Below, one piece after another: positions 44,901-58,580 of a stretch of 64,000 bases of DNA. The position numbers and the translations under genes are program-made. Source of the stretch: Stichopus chloronotus (taxonomy: Eukaryota; Echinodermata; Holothuroidea; Aspidochirotida; Stichopodidae); contig CM037832.1 in NCBI GenBank assembly GCA_021234535.1, positions 9,927,575 to 9,991,574 on the forward strand, given 5' to 3'. Under the pieces are notes generated by a model, which searched no databases, was not told the origin of the DNA, and saw only the letters and a program-made list of their open reading frames with translations. Each line of letters opens with the position of its first letter. Within the stretch, counting starts at the first letter, position 1.

Positions 44901-47900
44901 GCTCTATTGCATCACCCTAAGCTATATTTTTACCTCCCTGAAAGGAAAATTCTCAACTGGTTCTAAGTTACAGTACTCTTAGATTGCCAGCAAATTTGAA
45001 AGATGCAGAGCGGCTCGTATTACACAGCATAAACAGGGATCCATTGTTTTGATTACACATGTGGAGGAATGTAAGACAAGCTGAGGGAGGGACTAGAGGT
45101 AGGTGGTTGGGAGAATTTAAACTGTCTGGGGTGATGCATTACAGCCTTTAACTCCACAATTTGTTTTGCCCATTGGTTAATCATCTGGAAAATTATATTT
45201 TAGCAATATATGCTCTCTTTTGCCTGACAGACTGGAGCTCCCTTGTCGTCGGCAAGCTGTCGTCGTGGATTCAAGCAGACTCTCCTGATGAGGTTGTTCG
45301 AAAGAACTCAGAAGGAGCATTAATGGAGGAACTCCTCTACGGGGCCCATTTGAGCTTGCCGGCCTTGATGGTCCCCCTGAATGGACCAGAGTGTGTCAAT
45401 CTCAGTAGGTGTCTTCTTAGCCACCTTCAAGGACACAGCAACCACCAGGTCAGTGGTGTCACCTTTAATTCATAGTTCTTGCTAAGAAATCTTTGTTTGT
45501 TTGTTTTTTTTGTGTGTGTTGCCCATTTTAAAGTATAACACAACTTTTACGTAATCTTAGGTTTGGATCCACGTGCCCATGGTCGGAGAGTCTTGCGCAG
45601 AGGGCCTTCTGGAAAACGACGTGAAGCAGAAACTGGATGGTAACGGTGACCAATCGGAATCGGACTCGTGGAGGTGGTGGAGTACCTTGAGGACCGTTTG
45701 TAACCACAATAAGAGGCTAGGCATAGGTGAATTTATATTCTACTTTTTCTCATATATGCGGATCTCTTTTGAGGCATGAGATTAGGAGATGACGTATTCC
45801 GTATTTTGCCGAAATCTTTCAGCAGGAACTTGCCCAAACATGTGATAGTAGTTGTGGATATTTACATGGAAGTTAGACTTTGGAACAAAACTTCTCTGTC
45901 GTGGATCTGTGCCTGGTTAAGCAATCGCTGCTCTACGGGTTTTTCAGAAATGATTGTCGGTTATTGACAGAAGTTCCTCAAGTCAACTATCAAAAAGATT
46001 ACGGAAGGAAAAATAGAAAGTAATCTGTCGTTTGGTGTCCAACGAAAGCTTGCAAGACAATTACAGGAGGTATTATTCTGTACTTTGCTTCTGCCACCTC
46101 CTCCCCACCCAAAAATAAAAAAAGAAATTTGGAGAACTGAAAAAACAATAGATGTTAGCTTGAAAAACAAATCGGAGAGTCAAAATTTGCTGTAGTGCAA
46201 TGAGAAGGACCAGGATTTTCAAAAAGTTGTTTTACTTGCAAGAGCCAGTATGGTAATTGTTCGTTGACGCTTTTGTTCACAGAGCAACTTAGATGCCGAT
46301 TTGAAGGATCAAATGTGACATATTTTGCCCAAAAAGCAAGCAATCTTTCTCTAATATCTCTCTTAATTTTGTAAAACATTATGTGATTGCCTGGAAGATA
46401 GTCATCATTTAATATCATACTTTTGTCTATTTCTTTAATATTCAAAGCCCTAGAGATACCAGCAGATCTACCCTCCAGCGACGTCATCGACAGGTGGCTG
46501 GGGGAACCCGTGAAATGTGCAATTTTAAATACCAATGTATTCCTCACCAATAAGAAAGGTTTTCCAGTCCTCTCCAAGGCCCACCAGTCTCTGGTGATGA
46601 AGCTCTTCAAAGTAAGTGGGCAGATCCAGTTTATCGCAAACGTTTTTCCAAAACAAATGGTAACCATCCATTTCCTCAGCTGTGGTTCCTTCGCTGTAAT
46701 AATCAGGTAAATGATAATGGAGCATACAAGTGTGATTGTGTTCAGATGTGCGTGTGTAAGATCATTTTAAGACTGTCAACGTCACGTCAAAGAAGACAGG
46801 TTGTTTGTTTTCACTCGAAGCGGTATTTCTGTTCGCTAGTTTGAGCATGGAAACTATAATCTAACACACTTTGTCTTCTCCCAATCATATTCATGTGAGT
46901 TGAACAATTATTGGCACCAACGAGATTATAGCCAATCAGTGATAGTAGAGTTATAACATATAGCAGATGTTATTTGCCTTGCCTTCCATGCAATTAGATT
47001 CAAGAGTAATCTAATGACATTGTCTTCCCTGATTTTGGCAAGCATTCCTATCTTCCTTTTGAAAACCGGGTTGTGCATACCAGATACAATATGGGAGGTG
47101 ATGCATTGAATGATGTGCAAAAGGTAGTTTGCTCAGAAAGTACACTATACCATGGGCTCTGGAGTGACACTTACCAGTCAGGCTATGTCGCAACCTCGAC
47201 CTGTCAGCAGAATCCACACTAATCCAATGCATTGGTTGTCACACCAGGAATGACTAGGTTACTGCCAGTAAAGCTGAGTGAAACTGACACCAAAACGCAC
47301 CCGTTTTATTTGAAGCAGCTGGCTGCAGGAGCACGCATTTAGAGGGAGCTATGCAAAAGGTAAAGAATTTATTACAACAATAGATTCAAAGCAAGTCATT
47401 GGTGCTCTTTTTGTGTGGTATATTTCAGCTAGATGTACAGATGATGATTGCAGGGACCAATCATCATCCAGACAAAGGAATCAAGGCCTACCAACAGTAC
47501 CTGGACCATCTCTACCAATCGCAACCCCCTCTGAGTGGCGTCGATGCTTTCGCGAAGGGCTACGAGGACTACCTGCAGTGCCCACTACAGGTGAGGCATC
47601 AAAGTATGATTTAAGCAGCTGCTTAGGTTTTCATCACAACAATCACGATGTTAAACAAGAAGACTGCCTACTTTATCTTTGGACCTTTCACCTTCGTCAC
47701 AAAATGTAGGCTGTCAAAAATTTTTCATTGGTTACCCATAAATGCTCACAAAAGATGCACCTTCTTGTCCCAAGGTGGAGGAGTGGCCTGAATATGCTCA
47801 ACAAAAATGTTGAGAAACATTTGTTAATTTGCAATTCTTTTTCTGCTGCATCTGATGCTGTAACATCGATGGGAAATCTTCTGCCAAGAGAAATGGCCAA

Positions 47901-50900
47901 TCAAGAGATCACATACACCTTAGAGTTCAAAAAGCCATCTTGGTTTTGACTGTGGACAGGTCACTCCTTCGAGTGATTTCTCTTTGAAATCTAACAACAT
48001 GAATGTTTTTTGGCATTTCTATTACAAAATGCAATCCTGCGAAAATGTTAAGGTTGGTTTTAAAGGGTTAATTGATCGCTTATAGGGACGCAGGGCTTAA
48101 AATTAGCTTAAAGAAGAGGCTGGCAAAAATAATCTTGAAAAAAGTGCACAGACCACATTCCCCCCCCCCCCCATAGGTACCAATGATAGATTTTGCTGCC
48201 GCTGCATAATGCTCAAAAATGCTACAAAATTTGACTTCTTGAAAATAAACAGAAAATGAAATAAAAGTTTAAACCTAATTTGCTTCTTTTTGCAGTAGAA
48301 AATAGTTGCTCTATGTAATTCATCCAAACCATGCAATCAGCTGTAAATTCAAGGTTATTTCACAGCAGAACAGAAATGTCCAATTACTATTGTTTGCTGA
48401 GATGTATTTTTCTTGTCCATCATAACAAACAGACAGGGCACGACGGCTCTTTGCCGTTGGCTACTTTGAGCCCTGAGAACAAGACCCTATTATACATCAA
48501 AGGATGAAGCTATGTTGTGACACTGGCTGGATTGGAAGCTGCAACTGCCAAAAATTATGCAGTGTGTCATTTGTCCTGAATACATCCTGACTATGTTGCC
48601 CCGCGGTAATTTACGATGGGTCTAGAAATGTTCCAGCCCTGTTGTGGTCTTGTCTAGTTACAGCACAAAGAGCCCTCTAATGTTATCAGCATCAGCGACC
48701 GTTTGATGTTATTGATGCAGCTTCGCTCATTGAGTGCGTGCATTTATGTTTGAATTTACCCGCTCTGTAATCTCTTACACCCAGTTGACTTGTGGTCAAC
48801 CTAGAATCCCAGACCTATGAGATACAACCAATTCGTCTCGGATTGTTCGGGATGTGTTTGAAGTAATATAGTTGTCAGTCTCATCGGCCCATTGACAATG
48901 TATAATCTTATGTTTACCAGAACATCCAAATCATCGTGTGGGTGTGACTTAAGTCTTATTTGTAGCCCTCTTTCACATTCTGTGATCTCAGCCTTGTGAA
49001 AAAGTTGGTTCAGCCTTAATTGTTTTAGTATAATCCTTTGTATGGGTGAGTATGAACAAACCCACAGATAAACTTATTCAACCCCTCACCTACAGTCTGG
49101 AATCTCTGACCTCTGGCATATATTTGATCTTACATGGTTATTTGAGAATAGTCATTTGTTTGTAGTGACTCTGCTATGGAGGGGGGGGGGGGCATGGGAA
49201 CACATTGAATCATATTTTGACCCCAAATGAAATTTAATTCAAAATGTATTTAAGCAAAATTTGTAGGAGGTGGAGTGAGACGCAGGGATACGAGAATTTT
49301 TTTGTGTGCTATACTCAAGGATTCCTGTGCCTTGCTTATGAATGTCGAAGAATACTTGGGTGCAGTTCATACAAGTTCGGACATACCGTTTCTGTTGATG
49401 TTGGATGTGTTGGTCAAAAGTTTTCAGGTATGCTTCGTGCTGATTGGTGGCACTCCACTTAGGTTGTATTTGTCCTATCATAGACATATGGTAATATGTG
49501 TTCAATATGTGCCCCCTCAATCATCAGACCCCGGTGATGCCCCTGTTTGTGGAATGTGTACAAACTGGCCTATTATTCTCTCAGACCTGTTTGCAGTAGA
49601 TATATTTAGATCAGCTTTGATGGTTTGAGTGTAATCCTTGGTGTTAGGTGTGTATGAACTAAATTATTGCTATTCTTTTATGTGCAGCCACTTTCCGACA
49701 ATCTAGAATCTCAGACATACGAAATATTTGAGAAAGATCCAGTCAAATACACTAGATACCAGGAAGCAGTATACAAAGCTCTGCTGGATCGGGTCCCAGA
49801 CACTGAAAAGGAGTCCCGGACAACGTGAGTACATTTGTAGTTTTCATGCTTCCTTTGTGTGCCATCCTTAAGTAACCACTTCCAGTGATATACTTTGTCG
49901 GCGTGTGTGTGTGTGTGTGTGTGTATGTGATGCCATTGGAATGCGATATGTGGGGCAATAACTCAATAATTGAGTGCTCAACTTTTCTTAAACTTTGTGT
50001 ATATATAAATCATATTGAGTAGATGTGCCCTAATGTTTTTGGTGCCTGTAGACTAGGGTGGATATTAATGAGTGAGTGGAACGTAATGTAAGATTCCTGA
50101 TATGGCAATATCGAGAGGTATCCTGTGGTCACTCTTGTAAACAGTAATCAAATTTTACGGTTGGGCTCGCCAGCCTACCTGCCCTGTGGGTCGTCAAGTC
50201 CAACTGAACTATCACCTATCGATATCACATTCCGATACTAGTAAATTGACATGCAAATTAAGTTAGTGAAGCATGTGGTTAAGTGATCATTGTAAACTCT
50301 TAAGACAGGTTGATAAACAGAGTTGATTTGTTGCATCATCAACACTGCAGTGTTTTTACAATTGTGTCCATTGACTTGGATTGTCTTAAATACTGCCCAT
50401 AGTAAAGTTTGAACATGCACAGAGAACAGCAACAGAACAAAAAAAAAAAAAACGTACAACGCTCAAATGTACAAATCATGTACATTCTAATTTTACAACC
50501 ATTGCAAAAATCTAGTCCAGCGCACATTTCGATTTAGATCCAGCCAAAGCCAGCTCTGACAGGACCTAAACATTATCAATTGCATCCTTACTTATCACAC
50601 AGCATATTTTTCAACATCACATGTCAAATGTAATATACTACACTGGCATATGATAATAGGCTTGATAGGCTTGATAGTGTGTCAAGTAGATGCTTTTTGC
50701 ATGCAACATTTTAACACCTTCCAAGTACTGTACTTTCATTTTGCAATGCCACAAAGATTACTTCTACTTAGTTCAGTGACTGCCCTAAGTTTCGACACCC
50801 CTATGTTCCGACACCCTTATATTTCGACATGTACACTTAAATTCCAACAGCAGCGGCTGATCAATGCGTCATTACTACGCCGAGCATCATAGCTGGGACC

Positions 50901-53900
50901 CGAAATGGTGCCTGATGTAATGAATGTGTTGTAACATTTGAGTGTCAGAACATGGGGTGTGGGAACAAAAGTGTGTCAGAACATAGGGCTGTAACCCTCA
51001 GTTCAATTGTGTGAGCTACAGCGGCATTGCTGCGCTAGTCTTCAAATGTGGTAGGAATGTGTTGTTAGCTATTAGGTACATGACCATGCCATTTTTATTT
51101 TCAATGTCATTAGCACGTTTGGCAATTTTGGATTTAGTTTTCAATTAAGAATTTTTGTGCATGCTGTCGGCAATTGACTTTTGGTCACTGAAATTCCTTT
51201 GCTCCATTTTTGTGCTATGGATGCTTATATGTTCCATCAGTCCCCCCTCCAGCAAATCATGGAAGTACTGCTTGAAGTAGAAGTTTCATGATTAAATGAA
51301 GAAGCAGCAGTGCTGTGTCAAGTACTGTAGGTGGTCATACCAGCATGTTTTGGCTGGATCAGTTAACATCCTTGTGCTGTAGTGGTGATGTGTGCATTGA
51401 TGTAAATGGCTTTTAATTAGTAAAGTGGGCAAGACAATGAAATAAAATAAGTCAGATGGTGTTCTTACTAGTGGAAACTAGACTCTAGCAGTCCCACCAT
51501 GGCATGCTGTCAATGTTGGGTCTACTTTAAAGGGGCATAGATGTGATAAGCATTATTTCAATTTGCAGAATCCCTTCTTCAGGGCTTTAAACGAAAGATT
51601 CACAGCTGTTTGTGCTATGTAAAATGAATGAAATATTGCTGTATATTGTAGGAATCAACATCTTCAATTCATTGCATTAATTGAAATGACTTCTTTGATA
51701 TTTATGAACCCCAGCATATCATGCAACAGTGTGTGTATTCCAAGTACCATAGTACCCTTGGACTTATGAAATCATGCAAAATACTTCTCTCACAGGTTGT
51801 ATGTAACACTGTTGATGGCTGGCCACATTAGTGCTATGGAAGTGGTTCCATCTGGGTGTTTTTCATCTTTGGGGTCCAGTGTCCGAAATGTGCCATTTCA
51901 TAAATCATGAAATATGTTTCTTTCCCTACAGATTTTATGTTACAAAAGGAGTGTTATGTTACAAAAAGGGAGTTTTTTTCCTATTAATCTGGAAACGAAA
52001 CCTTCACGCCAACTTCCCTTTGCAAGTCTGCTTTCACAGACCTGCTTCAACTGTCCTTGTTGATATTGCCTGCACAAGACTATTTGTTTCAGCTGTATTG
52101 TTTGGAGCAGAGAGGAAGACAGGAAAGACTTCAGTGGGGCACCATCAGAATGATAAAGAGTAGCTTGGCTTTCTCCAAGGCATTGCACCATCCTGATCAT
52201 CTTTTCTGTTGGTCTAGAGATGTTGATTATAAATTAAAATATTTATATTTTTCTGGTGTAATCATGCCACTTGCTATTGTAATTCTATCATATTCTCTCT
52301 TATCTGAAGGGTCATCATGGTTCTCGGAGCTGGCAGAGGTCCCTTAGTAACGGCGTCGTTGAAGGCGGCAGAACAAGCTGAGAGGGAGGTTGTCGTCTAT
52401 GCTGTCGAGAAAAATCCCAATGCAGTTGTCACGTAAGCTATGACTTAGTGTTTTGCCTGTTTTGGGTTTTTTTTTTTTTCATTTTTTTTTTCTTCAGTTT
52501 TTTCTTTTCAGTTTTTTTTTTAGTTCATTTTTCTTTACTGTTTTGCCAGTCTGCACTTTGGATAGGAGATTCACTTTCCAAAGTCAGAAATAAGGAATGA
52601 TTGTTTTTTTTTTTTATTTATATACACATCTTATTTTAATTCAATAGTTGAAGTTTGCATCTCCATGTATGCTTGTTTCCCCCAGCCCTCCTGTTTTCTT
52701 ACCAGTATGTGGAAACCTATGAATGAATTGCAGGAAGGTAGGAATCCAACAACATTTGTTTTGATTTTGTGGCCTTGTTTGCAGGTTATACTCTCTTAAA
52801 GAAGACAAATGGGGTGACAAGGTCACAGTCGTCAAAACCGACATGCGTGAGTGGGAAGCACCGGAGAAGGCTGACATCATCGTCAGTGAACTTCTCGGCT
52901 CATTTGGGGACAACGAACTTTCCCCAGAATGTTTAGATGGAGCCCAAAAGTTTCTGAAAGGTAAAGTGATCATGCTTTTTCACATTCATGTAATTTTGTC
53001 CGTACTTGAAAAGTACAAGGAAATGTGTGAAGTGATAAAATGAAAATGAAAGAAAAATGATAATGTGGTAATATATGATAATTGTTGCATAAATTACATT
53101 GTGTGATTTGGAACCAAATACTGTTATGTTATGGTTGATCATGTTTCTTGTGGCACAATTTGTGGTTTCTGAAGTTTGTTGCATATTTTCAAAAAAATGT
53201 CAAATTCTTCATGCCCAATTTATAGAAGATTTCAGCATTTTATGACTTTCAGTCAATGGAACTTCTCCATTGAGTTACTTGTACTCCAAATTAAGTTGTT
53301 CCAACAGCTCACACACACAGTACAAACGCCAATGTCGGCTCTTAATGCACCTTAGGTTGACATTTTGCTGTCGACCTAATGTTTTAGGTACCGTTTCTAA
53401 GCATATTTTAATTGTCTCAAGTACTTTCATTTTGTTCCACACCCTTTAAAACATATTATTTGGTCTGACTATCTTGAGGTTAGTTTCAGGGCTTGCATTT
53501 ATCATATCTTTCATAATATGATTGAGAGGTTTTGTTTTTCAACATTTTACAGAGGATTGTATCAGTATACCATGCAAGTACACATCTCACCTCAGCCCTC
53601 TGATGTCACACAAACTTTACAATGAAGTCAGGCTCTGCAAGGAGAGAGATAAGAACCCAGAAGTGAGTCTGTTTTTAAAAAGAAAGTGCAAACATTTCTC
53701 TCCGTTTTCGTCGACCACACTTTTATCGCCATCTTTATTGTGTTTTTTGTCATTTTCATTTTTTGAAACACAACCATCCCGTTTTTGCTTTGATGAAAAC
53801 ATGACCTTTTTAGTCATGTTTGTGTATGTATGTGTATGTGTGAGTGTGTATATGTACATTTGTGATGCCTACCTTGTAAATATGATATGTCAAGAAGGGA

Positions 53901-56900
53901 CACTTGGAAAGATTTCATATTTGGTATTTAGGTGTACCTTATTTAGTACAAGAAGTCTATTGTTTTTTGGAGGCCAAAGGTCATTTGGGATCAGATGGCA
54001 ACAACAATAAAACCCCTTTAAGCACATTATCTTATGTAAGGAAGATTGTCTTGATCTTATATTTGTTCTGTAGGTGTTGTGGCAAGCATGACATTGAGTG
54101 TAAACACCTATCATATTTTGGTGGAGGCTATTTGGGTCAGTTTTTGAACATTCTCCATGTACACATGGCACCTCAAGACATGACACTTGACCACATCTTT
54201 TATTTCGTGTGCAGATGTTCCTGTAGTTATTGTTTTTATAGTGGTTGCCTCATTTGCGATTGTGACATGATAAATTACATTACAAAAGATCAAGCACGTC
54301 ACACATCTTTTATAAATGCAGTAAGTCAGGGTCTTATAAATACTTATAATTGAATCATCATAAACGGCAATGCCTTTGGACATTCGGATGTAATATTTTG
54401 CCGTTTCATTTTTTTAATGGGGTACATTTTACATTGATTACTTCATGTTACATATCAAACCAGATATGGTTGAAATGCTGTTTGCATATTCTATTAAGTT
54501 CTTTGTTATTTGTGACTGACTCATTGAATGATGTTGCATCACAAGGCTGCTATGAGTGGTTTGCTCAGTAAAGCCCCTGGAATCTTTGGTGCATTTTCTG
54601 GACAGAATATATCGTTGCCTTCTATGCCATGCTTCTAAGTTGAATAATTACTTTGGCCTGTGAAGAGCAACCGACTTAAAAGCCTATAATGATATCTAGA
54701 TGTTTATTTGAAGAAAATGTCAAGCATATAAAAAAAAAATAAATTCTGTGGCATATGCATCTGCATTTGATATACATCCATGGCAATTACCTACCATATT
54801 TTCCAGTTGTGTAAATTAAAATCTCCCTCAACCATCAAATCTTATGACTTTAACAGGTCTGTTCATGTCTTTTCGAAGTCGATACAAAACAAATGTGACG
54901 ATACCGTTCAGCCATGTTCTCAAATGCATTCATGTGGTTCAAGACAAGCTGCCTGTCATTTAAAGTCTGAAAAATCCACTGTGAAAATTTTCTATTACTC
55001 AGTGCATTACGGACGTCAGCATCATACAAAAATGAGGATTCATGCAATAATTTTCAAAACAACTTGTCTTAGCTGCAGAATGGGGCCGGTACTTTACCTA
55101 CCACATTTATGGCATGGGAGAGTGCATTGGAAATTTCCAATATCTTGACTCATACATCCAACAAAAGCAAGTTATTGGGCTTTGGGGTTTGGCTTTACAT
55201 CAGCACTTCTCCGTCTCGATCATGTCTGAAACAAATTCAGTCCTGCTTTCAGGACCCTCTTGATCCTTCTCTAAAGTAGAATCATATTAGACACAATATT
55301 GTTTACATTTTTCATCTGTTACAAGATTCTTCACTGTCCCCCTCCACACAATTCCAGGCCCACTTCGAGACACCCTACGTCGTCCGTCTGCACAATGTGA
55401 CCATTCTTGCCGAATCCCAACCAGTATTCACGTTCGAGCATCCAAACCCACCTCCTACCGACAATTCCCGCTACAAGAGCCTGTCGTTCGACGTCGAGAT
55501 GGAAGCCGAGCTTCACGGGTTTGCCGGCTACTTTGACACGGTGCTGTATGGTGATATCATGCTCAGTAAGTAGCCACGGAGTGTCGCGGGAGGGTTGCGT
55601 GTCTCTACTCGTAGTAGACGTGGATGACTTCGTAGGAATAATGCCCTGTTTCCACATTATTTGACATGCAGTCTACATTGGTGTTTGGCAAGTCACCTCC
55701 TTGAAATAATGAGCCAATTGTATTCAAAGAATCAAGGATTATGGCATTTTTCACTGGTTTGAAAAGTTCTCATACTATTTTGGAGAATTTGCAAGTGGAC
55801 GCTTTTGACGTATGTACATGAAAAGTTTAACGTACATGTACCAAAGTACGGGACTCTCCTGCGTATGCTGCTGGCTGGAATGACCCTCGATGAATACATG
55901 TAAATGCAGTATTTGTCTAGGGTTGCATTAATGGTTTCTTTGTAAATGCATTAAGAGCCTTTCATTTTATAAGCCATTAACAGATGAATTGATGGAGAAG
56001 AAATCTTGATCTTGACAAAGTAACTATTTCCCTGCCATCTTCGATCTTTCACCCCCCCTCCCCCCTCCCAGCCATTCTACCTACTTTTACTCTCCCAGAG
56101 CCTGCACAGAAGTTGCTCTTACTACATTATCTCTTAATTTTTCAACCGATAGGTACGGAACCAAGGACGTACTCAGATGGAATGTTCAGCTGGTTTCCGC
56201 TATTCTTTCCTCTCAAGGTAATTGCAAATAAAGAGGCTATGAAGAATGAGCCCAACGTACAATTATTAGCTGCAGTGGTGATTGTAATTGTGTTCAAATT
56301 AGACCGAATGTTTGTGAAACCAATCAGAAGTACATGAACCAACAAAATCACTATAAAAGTTACTTTGACAGTCATGCAAGTCATATTTCATATTGGTGTC
56401 AGTAATGTTGACCACAATCTGAATGTACACGTGGTTACCATGGAAACAGTTCTGGCACATGTGCCTACCATTGTCATCAGAGAAAATAGTGAGGCGACAT
56501 CGTTTGGTGATGCTTTGGCAGGACTTTTTATTTTCGTAGGAATATGTTCTGCAGAGTTTTAAACATCTGAGGAGAATCAGGGATATTCTTACATTTGCAA
56601 AATGCTTATATGTTGGTTTATTGAGCACTTACAAATTGCAATTTTGTCACCTAAGCAATTGCTGTCTGTGTTAATAATCCATTGCTCTGAACATCAGATT
56701 TTTTCTTCAAATGGTAAGTTAGCTTGATAGTATCTTCAAGTTCAAGTTTTTCCTTCTGAATCCCCCAGGAACCTGTCCATCTGCAAGCAGGGACCAGGAT
56801 AGTGGTCCACTTTTGGCGAAACTGCACCCCCCGCAACATCTGGTACGAGTGGTGTCTGACAGAGCCTGTGGCCACACCACTGCAAAACATTAACGGAAGG

Positions 56901-56921
56901 TCGTATACCATCGGGTTGTGA
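41967..56921 (+). CDS. PRMT5: Protein arginine methyltransferase 5, complete, 13 coding exons
   Basis: This is a type II arginine methyltransferase that makes symmetric dimethylarginine on histones and Sm proteins, normally with MEP50/WDR77. Exons: 41967-42055, 43793-43911, 45231-45448, 45561-45726, 46448-46611, 47429-47590, 49688-49824, 52310-52432, 52785-52960, 53553-53662, 55358-55565, 56153-56217 and 56769-56921. All introns are GT-AG and phases join to 1890 nt, 629 aa (human 637). Residues 8-290 are the TIM barrel ('[12 protein letters not shown]', '[13 protein letters not shown]', 'VIDRWLGEP', '[13 protein letters not shown]'). F320 in 'YEIFEKDP' is the Phe that sets symmetric specificity. 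The SAM site is GAGRG 358-362. The double-E loop is E428 and E437 ('[16 protein letters not shown]'). The end is 'GRSYTIGL'. ATG 41967 is followed by a second in-frame ATG. Confidence 0.97.
42056..43792. other. PRMT5 intron 1
   Basis: The 1.7-kb intron has no repeat that I can name. Open frames at 42231-42635 (-) and 42766-43011 (+) lack known domains. Confidence 0.6.
43912..45230. other. PRMT5 intron 2
   Basis: This is a 1.3-kb intron bounded by GTGAAG and a TGCCTGACAG acceptor. I see nothing else in it. Confidence 0.7.
46612..47428. other. PRMT5 intron 5
   Basis: The donor is GTAAGT and the acceptor TATTTCAG. Apart from the splice sites I see no feature; the introns on either side of exons 4 and 5 (45449-45560, 45727-46447) are likewise featureless. 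Confidence 0.65.
47591..49687. other. PRMT5 intron 6, with exon-7 relics and a dispersed-repeat copy
   Basis: This 2.1-kb intron contains a C run near 48163-48173, relics of the following exon (near 48797-48824 and 49029-49130, weaker ones near 48890 and 48962) and a diverged copy of the 36444-type repeat at about 49240-49555. The donor is GTGAGG after 'CTACAG' and the acceptor is 'ATGTGCAG'. Confidence 0.7.
48780..49130 (+). pseudogene. Relics of PRMT5 exon 7
   Basis: The 28 bases 48797-48824 match exon 7 (49699-49726) at 23 positions, and all five differences fall on third codon positions, so the conceptual peptide is still [10 protein letters not shown] second relic, 49029-49130, matches the end of intron 6 and the start of exon 7 (49631-49730): it shares 'taatcctt', 'gtatgaac' and 'TGGAATCT', but its acceptor AG has become AA ('attcaaCCCCTC' against 'tgtgcagCCACTT'). 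Neither can be spliced in frame: the first has a one-base length change, the second a lost acceptor. They look like remains of a tandem exon duplication with spacing near 300 bp. Confidence 0.6.
49825..52309. other. PRMT5 intron 7
   Basis: This is the longest intron (2.5 kb). It contains a GT microsatellite at about 49904-49924 and an A run near 50440. I find no coding sequence in it. Confidence 0.65.
53663..55357. other. PRMT5 intron 10, with one satellite-family copy
   Basis: A (TG/TA) microsatellite lies at 53819-53860. At 53880-54000 is a single copy of the ~142-bp family that forms the arrays at 15246 and 61970, in the 61970 orientation; it contains AGGCCAAAGGTCA (53971-53983). Open frames here (e.g. 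53522-54010) run across exon 10 and this repeat and are not genes. Confidence 0.75.
55566..56768. other. PRMT5 introns 11 and 12 around the 65-base exon 12
   Basis: Exon 12 (56153-56217) encodes the conserved '[13 protein letters not shown]' and is only 65 bases long. The rest is intronic, without recognisable repeats other than C-rich runs near 56052-56070. Confidence 0.7.
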
Positions 56922-58251
56922 CATACCAGCAGAGATTCGCGACAGGTCCGAAAGTTTTAGTGCTGGATGGGTACAGCTGTTTATTTTTGTGTTGGACGTG
57001 AAACGGTCAGTGTATCTGCTACAAGTTATATATTCGTGCCTGACGCTTTTTCAACTACTCAAAGCCACCCCCCCTCACCCCTACAGAAAATGGACGGATT
57101 TGCTGTATTTTTGGAGCCTAGGAATACGGTAGTCTGAGTGATGGCACTTTCTACTCAAACGTTTCAATCTGCATACTGTTGAAAGGACCTCTCAAAAAAG
57201 CTAAGGTTAAGTATGTATCGTCCACCTACTGTTCTTTATTCATGTTGCTGCTGTCGATTCAGATAGATTTTCATTGATTAAGAAGTGTCTATTTCCCATA
57301 GGCAGGGTATCCATCATTGTCGCATCGCATATTTTGATTAATGTATGCATTTGGACAGCCAAATATACTTTGAGGTAGTAACATATTAAAGGGGTCAAAT
57401 ATGAGTTCGAGCCTGAAGAAAAAAAAAAAAGAAAATGGCGGAAATCCTTCACTTGCAGTCCTCTTGTTGAACTTTTTAAATTTCAAACACTATGCACCTG
57501 TTAAAGGTGATGGGCCGTCAGTCTATGTGGACAATTTCAAATTTTGACTTTTAAATCACATATGCCTCGAATTTTAATGGCTCCGAGGAACCATTATGGA
57601 GCCAGAAAAGTTGCATTGTTTTAACATCATTATCTTAAAAGTTGTGTGACATGCAATCTAGAAAAGGAGCTGGCTTCATTCAGAAGTTGCAGAGTGAAAC
57701 CCTGAATGATAATCTCCTGAAATTTCATTCATATCTGATACCATCTTTGAGTTATGACTTTTGAAAGTCTGATGAAAATGCAAAACAGATTAATTACTGG
57801 GTTTCACATTGGTAAATGATATCAATATTTTATGAGGAAAAAAAAAATCCTTCCAAAATGAAATCCTCTGGGCATATAAAATTCTCAATTGCCCTCGAAA
57901 TAAAGACTAAGTAAACAGAGTATAACATAAGTCATATCATAAGAGCCGGTCTCTTGACATCACAAATTTGCATACTTCGCTAATGTTTATTTACGAAGCA
58001 GATGTGAGACAGGAATTCGTCTGTAAAGTTGTCTATATTTGATGGAATTTGTGGCCATTTTCAATAATTAATACACCCAATACTTTAAAATGTGATTTCC
58101 ATGTCACACATCCTCCAATGAGTTTGTTATCATGTGCAGTCACCAAACAGACATACGACAATTCAGTTAGTAGTCAGTATATGCATGCATACATCTGGAT
58201 CACTACATTACGCAGACAAGCCAACAACAACCGATTCTTAATTTTAGGGCG
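56922..58251. other. PRMT5 3' flank
   Basis: The stop is TGA at 56919-56921. The first canonical AATAAA that I find downstream is at 57899-57904, about 1 kb after the stop; whether it is the PRMT5 polyadenylation signal is not clear. I recognise no gene. Confidence 0.5.
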
Positions 58252-58580
58252 TTAGAGTATAAGAGAATCAAGCAGAAAGTAGTGGGTACATTGTGGAAAC
58301 CCACCTGTTACCCTTAAGATATAAGTACTGACAGTCACATTCACCTTGGATTTCAAATATGGAATCAAACCAGAAACTGGGGGTGTTTCTGGAAACCCAC
58401 CTAGGACACGCAAGTCAGAAGGCTTTATACTCTCAACTTTTTCATCTTCAGATTTGAGCACAGCTAAGAAACTGTCATCTGTTGGGATGTCAAAGCTTCT
58501 GATGGTGGAAGATGTGTGTCCATGGACTGTGAGGTCCATCATACTTCCACCAGTTTCCATTACCAGCTTTTTCAAGGCTT
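58252..58580 (-). CDS. Possible exon of an unidentified minus-strand gene
   Basis: A 107-codon minus-strand frame has protein-like composition ('GGSMMDLTVHGHTSSTIRSF', 'DIPTDDSFLAVLKSEDEKVE', 'PSDLRVLGGFPETPPVSGL'). It is preceded on that strand by an acceptor-like 'ttcaagtctaag' and a possible donor (GGTAAC) follows 'TYILR', after about 89 codons. The style recalls segments that follow VWA domains in hemicentin-like extracellular proteins, but that is only an impression. No start codon context, and no partner exons that I can join with confidence, although an open frame at 60880-61137 has a similar look. Confidence 0.3.

Noticed and set aside
53522..54010. 162-codon + frame
   Set aside because: It overlaps PRMT5 exon 10 in a non-PRMT5 extension and then runs through a microsatellite and a satellite copy.
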